A DNA stretch of 16,208 nucleotides from Smittium mucronatum (taxonomy: Eukaryota > Kickxellomycota > Harpellomycetes > Harpellales > Legeriomycetaceae): assembly GCA_001953115.1 (NCBI GenBank), contig LSSL01005504.1, positions 1-16,208 on the forward strand, in the 5' to 3' direction. Positions 9,592 to 16,208 of the stretch are shown here, piece by piece. Position 1 is the first letter of the stretch. Each line of letters begins with the position of its first letter. Position numbers and translations under genes: made by a program. The notes beneath the pieces were generated by a model, which was given only the letters and a program-made list of their open reading frames with translations, did no database searches and had not been told where the DNA came from.

Positions 9592-12096
9592 TTATTTATC
9601 AGCAGGTGTTAATGGGCTCATACCCAATGTCTTTGAAATATCAGCACCAGAGCTTGAATCAAAACTGCTATTCCTAGAGTGGGAAGCACTGCTTAACGCA
9701 TTTTCTTCGTCAGTTGAAGTAAATACGTTAGAATATTTCAAAGATTCTTTGTAATCGGCAAGCTCAGTCATATTGCTGTCCTGGCTGTTACCAAACCAGT
9801 CTACCTGGAACATGTTTGATATGTTAAACAGCCGGGACAAATATCCAGGCTTGATTTCTGAAGAGTCTTGATTGGAATCAGCTGGAGGAGCAATACCTTT
9901 GTACTTTCGAGACAATCGCCTCTTGCTGGTTCCAGTTCCCAAAAAATCAATAGAAGAAACACTACTAATACTTGACAAAAACTTGGGAGTAATTGAAGGT
10001 ATGGAAAACCTAGATGCAGTTGGTTTTTCGTCATCAGATGTAGTATCCTTATCACCTTTGTTGGAATTGCGCTTTCTAAGAGAAGAATCATTCTTCTGGT
10101 CCTCAGATTTGCGAACTTTGTTAAAGTACTCGGGATAAAGTTGAGGTCCAAGTTCATTGACTAGTTGAGTTATGGTGTTTGATAAATCCTCTCTTTCAGC
10201 AATGATTTTTTTGGTAGAATCATCCGAGTTGGCAATAACAGCAATCAGCGGTTTAAGTGACTTTAGAATATCCATGGCTCGCTCTCCAAAGCTCAACGAA
10301 GCCATACTGATTACGGTAGCTAAAATCAAGCCTTGCATGTAACAAAAGATGAAACTAGAATTGGGTGAGGGGACCAAGAAAAATAGAAATACAAAGTCCC
10401 TAGCATAAAACGCGTACAATAAGGCGTATAAATTGTAGAGAGTTGGAATGAAGACGAGAGCAACAAGAACTTTCCAGGTGGCAACAACATCGTTGGCTTT
10501 GAGTTTAACGGTTGAAGCTGCAAGAGCCTGCTTAGCTTTGATGCTAGCAACAGTCTTAGCTATGATAAAAATGGGAAGGTTCAATATGGCGCCAGAAAGT
10601 GCAACTGAACCAGTTAGTAAAAGCCAAATTAAACGCCAAACCAGCAGTGCCAAGGCATCAAAACGGTTCATATGGAGCTTAGATACTTGATGATCGCGGA
10701 TTCCAAGATATTCGAGTTCCTTCTTGTAATCCATGACCCTTTCGATGACTTGGGAAACTTCAGGATCGTCTTTGAGTTTCATGTAACCTCTGACAAATCT
10801 TCTAGACAACTCAACTTGATCTCTCATTGAAATTGAATGTCTTGATGGGTTGTATAATCTACGGCAGGTGTGAATGAGCTGCATAGTATCACTATCAGGG
10901 GTATTCAGAGTGACCTGTTTTAGAGCTTCAGAAATGGTATCCAAAAGAGCGCTAGAAGCTTCACGCTTTTGAGCACCCCCTTGCTTGAATTTTTCAACGA
11001 GCTCGGGATCAATGGGAATAGGGTTTCCGAATTCGATTACAGCTCTTGAACGGAACTTGCTAGGATGGAAGTAATTTAAGCCTAATAAATTTTAGAAACT
11101 TTAGCAAAAACAACAAAATAAAACCCTAATAGGATAAACTAGGAGAAAGAGGAGATCGCGATAATACTGTGAAAATAGAAAGTAAAAGACATACCAGCTG
11201 GAACAATATTAATTTTGAGGTTGGGATTAGCGGCAGAGGCGCCAAGGGCCATTAAACAGACTCCGATTTTTAAAGGTAGCATCTTTGATTGATCGTGAGA
11301 ACCGCCTTCAGGGAAAATACCAATACATTCATTGGCATTTAATCTATCATAAACAGCCTTGTACATTTTATTTTGATCGAGAGCTGGTACGCTATCGTAA
11401 GGGCAGCCACCCTCAGAGGCTAAGGCAGTAAGAGCATCAGTGGAAGTTACTGGGAAGTCAATAAGGAGTTCGGTATCAGAAACGATTTTAGTAACTTTAT
11501 GCTGAGCTTTTCCATTTGAAATGGAGATACGGTCGCCGACATTAAACTGGGAGGAAAATTTGGAGTTTAGACCAAGGATTTGAAGAGGGTTCTCAGAATT
11601 TGGGGAATAAGTGATAGTGCCTAGTCCTTTAATTTTATGATCCATGGCTCTCTCGACTGGAACTAAATAAAATACAAAGAAACTTCCGTTAGTAAAAAGC
11701 AGAATTCAAATACAACAGCTAATGAGTATATTAGTTATCACATACTCCCACGGAGCAAACGGCCATAAAAACCAATGATACTTCTTTTGAGAGAGGAAGC
11801 GGCGATCAGGAAATAAACACGTCTGGGCGAATGTTTAAGAAGAATAAGAGGATCGATGAACTGTGTATAAAGAATTGATAAAAGTTAAAAGGGAATGTAA
11901 AGGATAAAGAGTAAAGAGTAAAGGGGAAAAGCGGCGATGAAGAGAAACATACCTGATTGTTATGGGGAGCAACAACAAAAATCACAGGACCCTCCTTTGG
12001 AATGGAGTGAGCATTTCCCTGGGCGATTTCTCTGAAAAAGATGCTAACTATCTGAATCCAAAAGAAACGGATGATATCGTAAACGAGATACTCCAT
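9592..12096 (-). CDS. GPT2: Glycerol-3-phosphate/DHAP O-acyltransferase, yeast Gpt2/Sct1 type, four exons
   Basis: Exons on the minus strand: 12096-11953, 11860-11746, 11662-11195 and 11081-9592. The introns are 92, 83 and 113 nt, all with GTATGT donors and CAG/TAG acceptors. The product has 738 residues; yeast Gpt2 and Sct1 have about 740-760. Role (family knowledge): ER-membrane enzyme that acylates glycerol-3-phosphate or dihydroxyacetone phosphate, the first step to lysophosphatidate and glycerolipids. Motifs seen: APHNNQFIDP (His45, Asp51; split by intron 1), GIPVER (86-91), FPEGGSHD (203-210), and VPAGLNYFHPSKFRSRAVIE from 240. The Gly/Thr-rich insert between motifs 2 and 3 (about 99-160) is typical of the yeast type. 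Hydrophobic segments lie at about 1-21, 384-420, 441-468 and 471-508. The tail from about 545 is Ser-rich and charged, as in the yeast enzymes, whose tails are phosphorylated. The start has a good context (AAGATGG) and aligns with the conserved N-terminus. All catalytic motifs are present, so the gene looks functional. Confidence 0.95.
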
Positions 12097-12383
12097 CTTT
12101 TAGGAAGCTTGGGGTAAGTAATAAAAAAAGATCAAAAACAAGACGAGAAGGCTGTGGATATAAATTTTTACAAAGAAGAGATTAATTGATTAAGTTATAT
12201 TGAATTTATGGCTGAAGAGCAAAGTTATTGACTGATGTGGGTAATAAATAGTTGCATTGAGTATAGCGGTTATATTGATCAATAGCGTCTGCTAAAAATA
12301 TTATGAAACAAATAAACGTCTACAATAGAATATTGTCAAGTAATATAGTCAGAAATGAGGTGTGACAGTATTAAGCCAATAAA

Positions 12384-12503
12384 ATGGATATCAGCGAGAT
12401 ATTTTGCAAGTTGCCGACAATTTCAGATTTGCAGTCATTAGGAATTCAGGGGAATAAAAAGGGAAGCGAATTACGAGAGTGTATCGATGCATTGATGCAC
12501 TGA
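12384..12503 (+). CDS. Possible 39-residue open reading frame, unidentified
   Basis: ATG at 12384 to TGA at 12501-12503, preceded by GCCAATAAA. The product starts MDISEIFCKLPTISDLQSLG and is soluble, with balanced charged and hydrophobic residues, unlike the Lys/Ile/Phe-rich noise frames elsewhere in the window. It could be a microprotein, a first exon (a GT at 12481 would be a weak donor), an upstream frame, or chance. No family is recognised, and it is divergent from the acyltransferase gene 290 bp away. Confidence 0.2.
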   Translation: MDISEIFCKLPTISDLQSLGIQGNKKGSELRECIDALMH

Positions 12504-12576
12504 TGCTCTGGGACACCCACCAATAAAACTCCGTTTTAAAAAAGAGAGAATCGGGAGCTAATATTTACCGCTAAAG

Positions 12577-12680
12577 TGATATCACCAGATTGACATATTA
12601 GGACTAAAAAAAATGATATCACCAGATTGACATATTAGGACTATAAAAAGTGATACCACCAGATTAGCGTATTAGGACTA
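12577..12680. repeat. Tandem repeat, 37-bp period, three copies
   Basis: Three 30-bp cores at 12577-12606, 12614-12643 and 12651-12680 are separated by 7-nt variable A-rich linkers. Copies 1 and 2 of the core are identical: TGATATCACCAGATTGACAT plus ATTAGGACTA. Copy 3 has three or four changes. The core starts with the perfect palindrome TGATATCA in copies 1 and 2. A decayed fourth start, TGACACCACC, lies at 12698-12707. The array is about 480 bp upstream of the acyltransferase start codon. Confidence 0.9.
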
Positions 12681-12733
12681 GAAATTGACTCAAAAAATGA
12701 CACCACCTCAGCACCAAGAAAATTTCCCCAAGT

Positions 12734-12756
12734 CGAATGTCTTTTGGAGACATTCG
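12734..12756. repeat. Perfect 9-bp inverted repeat (dyad or hairpin)
   Basis: CGAATGTCT, spacer TTTGG, then AGACATTCG. Nine perfect base pairs around a 5-nt spacer in a non-homopolymeric sequence. It could be a dimeric transcription-factor site or an RNA hairpin. It lies just past the 37-bp repeats, in the upstream region of the acyltransferase gene. Confidence 0.75.
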
Positions 12757-12869
12757 CATTGGACAGCAGATATTTAGATCACTGTTAGCTGATAAACACC
12801 CAACCACCTGCAGGAGATCGAGATTAGTCGAAGGAATTAGAGGATTTGATTAGATTTGATAAATGCAGC

Positions 12870-12939
12870 ATATATCTGGGAGAATTATTGGATTTGACCA
12901 GCGATTAGAGATATATCTGGGAAGATTGGGGGATTTGAT
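12870..12939. repeat. Imperfect 41-bp direct duplication
   Basis: ATATATCTGGGA-G/A-GA followed by GGATTTGA occurs twice, with TATATCTGGG at 12871 and 12912 and GATTTGA at 12891 and 12932, both pairs 41 bp apart. Extra GATTTGAT words at 12843 and 12853, and AAATGCAG at both ends (12861 and 12944), extend the repetitive character. Confidence 0.7.
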
Positions 12940-12989
12940 CTATAAATGCAGAACAATTCAAAAAGACTTGGTGTTCTGTGCTGATGAGG

Positions 12990-13115
12990 CTAATGGTGGT
13001 GGAATGTAGATTTTCCATAAAGATTGGGTACATTTAGCCCATTTAAAAGCGCTAAGCGATTTGCTTTGATGATCCAATGCACGATTCTCATTCGCTGGTC
13101 TCGGGATTTGAACAT
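12990..13115 (-). CDS. Possible 41-residue open reading frame, unidentified
   Basis: Minus strand, ATG at 13115-13113 to TAG at 12992-12990. It starts MFKSRDQRMRIVHWIIKANR, is followed by a Leu-rich stretch and ends in three His. If the TAG is ignored the frame stays open for about 35 more codons, so it may be a decayed coding sequence. A second minus frame here (stop at 12958) and a plus frame from 13024 overlap it. Composition is less AT-rich than the flank. No family is recognised. Confidence 0.18.
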   Translation of the reverse strand: MFKSRDQRMRIVHWIIKANRLALLNGLNVPNLYGKSTFHHH

Positions 13116-13220
13116 GATATTTAAGAACATTTTGATGTATTTTACTTTTTTCACGAGATTTTATTTGAATATTCAATATACATGTTCTGTGCTCTATTTT
13201 CTGTGTCGGTAGATCATAAA

Positions 13221-14898
13221 TACCCCCTGATGTTTGAAAGTATTAGATTTCACATGGGGTTGTTAACCCTACCTCGTTTAACTTTTTTAAAGATGTAAGC
13301 CATTGAAAAATGGTTCCTTTTTCCTTAAATTAAATATCTTATTTCATTGTATCACAAGAAACCAATCTTTTGTGCTTCAATCAAACTTTTTATTAATTTT
13401 GAAATGGATTTCCCATAAAAAAAAAAGCTTCGGTCAAATTAATTAAACTAGATCTTTATCCCCCATAAAATTAAACTAATATTTTTTCTACTAGAGTATT
13501 TGGTTTTTGGTCTAATATTAGTTAGGATCTATCTGAATAAAGTCGATCCAATTCAAAACTTCTTCAAGTTTTGTCCAACTGAAGTAGAATTATGTCTCGT
13601 AAGAGTTAGATGGATTTCTTTTGACCAATATGTGTCCAAGCCAGCACAGATATTACATTGTTAAGCTAAAAATTAAAAATGAATATTATAACTTAGATTT
13701 CACTCTCGGTTTTTGATTTCTTGTATCCCCAATGAGTCTATTTAGTCATCTGTATCATATTTTTAACGCTTAAGGTCTTAAATTTGCTATATATGTTGAT
13801 GAGTTCTGTTACTCCTTCATTGATACATGTATATTTCCAATTGGAAGCCCATAACAACCCCGTTTAATGATAATCTAAATTTATTATAGTATTTTGGCTT
13901 TTATTTTTAGCGCGGATTGAAAGGATTGAATATCTATACTTACTACGCTTGTGAGACATGTAGAACTCATTCCATTTTTATTCAATAATTTCTTACTTGT
14001 AAACGATCCTCGAAATAAAGGGGTTTTTTCTCCATCCTGAAGTTTCATTTTAATAATATAAGCCGAATTTAAAATCTTAAAACTTTTTAGTTTAGTAGCA
14101 TGGATTCTTGTTAAATTTAGAATGAATATGGGGATACTAATATATTGATACATTAACAATTTTCGTTTTTATTTAAAGGGTCTAACAAAGCAATGATTTC
14201 AAGTTTTACTTTTTATAATTTGGGTGGAAATTATTGATTATAAACAACAGTTTGATTAGAGTGATTTTTTAATTATACCATGTCCCATTTGCTATATGGG
14301 AGATTCTTTGGTAGACATAAATATCCTTATCCGTTCTTCTTTGGTATATTATCTTTTTTTATTATATTGGCTAATTATATTACGATTATCCAAATGTTTA
14401 ATCAATACAAATCGTCTAATCTTTACCAAACTCTGCTAACTTGTGCCCACTTCTAGCTATTCCGAGCTCTAAACAACTATAATACGTAAATTTTTATTAG
14501 ATCTTGATTATGGCTTATAATCGCGAAGAAAAATTAAACTAAATTAGAATAATTTTTTTTTTCTGGGTAACAAAAATATTTTTAAATAATATCTTTTTTC
14601 GGTTTTCCAAATTCAAAAATGCAAATAAAACAATATATGCTAAATGGCCGCTTATTCTCAACAAAAAAAAAATCAAAATAAGACTGTCCTTGTTTTAATC
14701 ATGCTTAAAAATGTTTAGAGGTAATTTTATTTTCGATACACACTTTACTCAAATATTTTAAATGTAAGTTTTTAAAATCTGGGAAATCACTTTTGGAAAC
14801 GCTTAAAAAAAGATAGCGGAGTGGAAAATCGGATGGATTAAAATACAATTTTATGCCTATTCATAGAAAAAAATACTTTTTGGTAATTAAATAGATAG
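13221..14898. other. AT-rich stretch with weak decayed coding traces
   Basis: No intact gene. Protein-like minus-strand frames occur at 13448-13863 (listed separately) and at 13884-14159 (91 codons, containing QDGEKTPLFRGSFTSKKLL). The second has a faint likeness to the F-F-T-S region of piggyBac transposases, too weak to name. Around 14270-14480 there are short minus-strand pieces such as LGIARSGHKLAEFGKD, broken by stops. No tRNA, rRNA or clear repeat was seen. Confidence 0.4.
13448..13863 (-). pseudogene. Possible decayed coding sequence, perhaps a mobile element; unidentified
   Basis: Two minus-strand frames follow each other. The first, 13863-13693 (57 codons, one TAG), includes NEGVTELINIYSKFKTLSVK and then HWGYKKSKTESEI. 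The second, 13660-13448 (71 codons, one TGA and one TAG), begins QCNICAGLDTYWSKEIHLTL. Together they give an H-W-G-Y-x-K-S order and, about 26 residues later, C-N-I-C. This is loosely like the H-x-G-x-x-K-T ... C-x-x-C layout of retroelement integrase zinc-binding domains. The likeness is weak and needs a frameshift. The residue composition is more protein-like than the flanks. Chance is not excluded. Confidence 0.25.
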
Positions 14899-15180
14899 AA
14901 AATATTAAGAAAAAGTACGCATCCACATTTCATTGCTGCTCCGAAAAGCTTAAAAATGGATGAAATTGAGGGCTAAAAATTTATTGGTGATACGATAAAA
15001 AATTGGGAATTTATTTCCACGGCCCAATTCCCATTGGATGTTCCGAGAAACAAGATCATGAAATATGAAAATACTGCATTTTATCCACCAAATAATGGCA
15101 TTGAATATTATATATTATTGCGAAATCTAGAGAGGAAACGAAATAATCATATTTCTAAAAATGGTATATCTCATAGCTAA
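14899..15180 (+). pseudogene. Possible decayed coding sequence, unidentified
   Basis: One plus-strand frame of 94 codons is interrupted by a single TAA (14974-14976). Before it: HPHFIAAPKSLKMDEIEG. After it: FIGDTIKNWEFISTAQFPLD, then KIMKYENTAFYPPNNGIEYY. Local base composition is less AT-rich between about 15000 and 15070. The Q-x-P-L-D-V-x-x-N-K pattern recalls the Q-P-L-D-V-x-x-N-K of some pogo-type DDE transposases, but the sequence around it does not follow that family. No start codon or neighbouring exon is evident. Confidence 0.25.
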
Positions 15181-15775
15181 AATTAAAAGAAGTATCCATA
15201 AGCAATTTAGATTAAAATAATTGAGATTGTTTTCCAGAAAATTATTTTTATTTAATCTTTATTGTTATTATTATTATTTTGCCAATCAGCTAACCTTTAG
15301 TCCTTTTTTTCAAGAAAATAACGATGAAAGGGGGGGAGGCATACTTCACGGGCTGTGTTGATAAAATGTATCATTTGCGAGTTGTACAAACATCAAAAAA
15401 ATCAATTAAAATACTTGCAATTGTAACTACAACACATATGTATTATATATTCAAATTAAATTAAGTCGGGCATTCTGTAATAATCTCGGGGTTAATATAT
15501 CTAACCCAAAAATTTTACATATATCTTTAACTATCACTAAAAGATATATAAAGGGTTTTATTCATTGAAGCTAGGGATATTATACATATAATTAGGCAAT
15601 ATGGATGACTTTTGATTTTAAAAAAAAAATTAATGTTTTAAATATTCATATCTTTTCTTAATTAGCTGGATTTTTAAAAAATACAAAAGGGAAAAACTGT
15701 TTATTTTTTAATTTTTTGTATCACGGAATTGTATTGTAAGATAACGTCATTAAAAACTATACTAAAAAATATGAA
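15181..15775. other. AT-rich spacer
   Basis: About 600 bp with no supportable gene or RNA. It has A/T homopolymers, a GGGGGGAGG run near 15331 and several ATATAT words. It ends where the composition rises sharply at about 15780-15820. Confidence 0.5.
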
Positions 15776-16208
15776 AAAAAGAAAAAGTTGTATAGAAAAG
15801 ACTATTATCCTAACTACAATAAGCTTCTCTGCCGGACTACCGGCTGCGTACCTACGGGAAAATGGTTCAATATACCAACCGAAAGACTCCCCCCTGGCAT
15901 TGCTTCAAGTAGGCTGGATGGCTGAGGTTACGTGCAGTCATGAATTAAGCTCTTTGTCAATGAACAACAGTTCATTGAAGCTATTGAGCCCCTAGTCAGA
16001 GCCTACTTCTAACAGGATTAATAAAATTAGGCTCCTACCCAAACGTGGGTTTGATCGACATGGCTTTCCTACAAATAGCTGTTAGACGCTGAGATCCGTC
16101 TGACTGTCGAACGCTGGACTTGTGCACTAGACTATGTCTCAGCTGTGCTAAACGATCGGTTCCTCCTGTTTCGAGATGGTCCTCCTCTGGAATCGCTGTC
16201 CTCAGAAT
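15776..16208 (+). pseudogene. Broken coding remnant in a GC-shifted block, probable mobile element, runs off the right edge
   Basis: From about 15820 the base composition jumps to roughly balanced G+C. A plus-strand frame is open from about 15776, including KDYYPNYNKLLCRTTGCVP and FNIPTERLPPGIASSRLDG. It is then broken by TGA at 15923 and 15941, continues as KLFVNEQQFIEAIEPLVRAY, and ends at TAA (16010). A second frame gives GLIKLGSYPNVGLIDMAFLQ. A third, 16079-16208, gives LDAEIRLTVERWTCALDYVS and stays open to the edge. Two frameshifts and two TGA stops (each explicable as CGA to TGA) in otherwise continuous protein-like sequence point to a pseudogene. The composition contrast suggests a mobile element, possibly a gag-like or other structural region, but I do not recognise the family. 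The minus strand is also open from the edge to about 16037, so strand is not fully certain. Confidence 0.5.

Larger units (their letters stand above)
12097..13220. promoter_or_regulatory. Upstream region of the acyltransferase gene, repeat-rich, with short open frames
   Basis: About 1.1 kb, clearly less AT-rich than the DNA beyond 13.2 kb. No recognised gene. It contains a 37-bp tandem repeat (12577-12680), a 9-bp dyad (12734-12756), a 41-bp duplication (12870-12939) and CCAAT words near 12376 and 12519. It also has several short ATG-started frames with protein-like composition on both strands: 12384-12503 plus; about 12697 plus, starting MTPPQHQENFPKSNVFW; and 12990-13115 minus. Their overlap on opposite strands argues that most are by-products of a low stop density. 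The dense repeats suggest regulatory DNA for the gene to the left; that is inference. Confidence 0.4.

Noticed and set aside
9801..10690. Several open frames of 74-118 codons on both strands inside the acyltransferase's last exon
   Set aside because: They overlap the long, motif-bearing minus-strand coding frame and show no family features of their own.
11806..11952. Open reading continuing past the first acyltransferase exon (hydrophobic Phe/Ser/Leu tail)
   Set aside because: This is intron 1 read through. Splicing at GTATGT restores APHNNQFIDP, the expected family motif.
13092..13119. GTTCAAATCCC on the minus strand, like a tRNA T-arm
   Set aside because: The bases around the loop do not form a five-pair T stem, and no acceptor, D or anticodon arm is present.
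14270..14480. Minus-strand pieces such as LGIARSGHKLAEFGKD
   Set aside because: They are too short and interrupted to assign to a gene or element.
15820..16208. Short stretches on the minus strand resembling large-subunit rRNA (around TTGAAG...CAGG..GGGAGT)
   Set aside because: The most conserved rRNA blocks are absent and the similar pieces are not in the right order. The plus strand instead reads as broken protein-coding sequence.

Overview
The window looks like an AT-rich fungal (or close relative's) nuclear scaffold. Two genes are recognisable, both in 8.9-12.1 kb, and both are interrupted by short GT-AG introns (83-113 nt; donors GTATGT or GTAAAG; branch-like CTGAT/ACTAAC shortly before the acceptor) and read with the standard code. 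Very AT-rich intergenic DNA, a yeast-type Gpt2/Sct1 acyltransferase and a Ten1-like protein fit an early-diverging fungus. Insect-gut fungi of the Smittium type come to mind, but the taxon is inference.

Layout. 1-961 (minus) is a decayed Tigger/pogo-like DDE transposase running off the left edge. 962-7132 is almost all A+T with no supportable gene; it carries two degenerate arrays with an exact 20-bp period (5661-5780 and 6581-6680). 7133-8611 is bounded by about 125-bp inverted repeats and contains a 42-bp minisatellite but no transposase, so it looks like a non-autonomous DNA transposon. 8924-9454 (plus, two exons) encodes a probable Ten1, the small OB-fold subunit of the telomeric CST complex. 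9592-12096 (minus, four exons) encodes a complete 738-residue ER glycerol-3-phosphate/DHAP acyltransferase. The two genes converge tail to tail with 137 bp between stop codons. 12097-13220 is a less AT-rich upstream region of the acyltransferase gene with a 37-bp tandem repeat, a 9-bp dyad, a 41-bp duplication and several short open frames. 13221-15775 is AT-rich again with weak decayed coding traces. From about 15776 to the right edge the composition shifts sharply and a broken plus-strand coding sequence, probably a mobile-element remnant, runs off the window.

The two genes are not an operon: one acts at telomeres and the other in the first step of glycerolipid synthesis. They share only a short 3' intergenic region. 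No rRNA, tRNA or CRISPR array was found. I see no clear new biological system. The most unusual signals are the 20-bp-period arrays, the TIR element and the repeats upstream of the acyltransferase gene.
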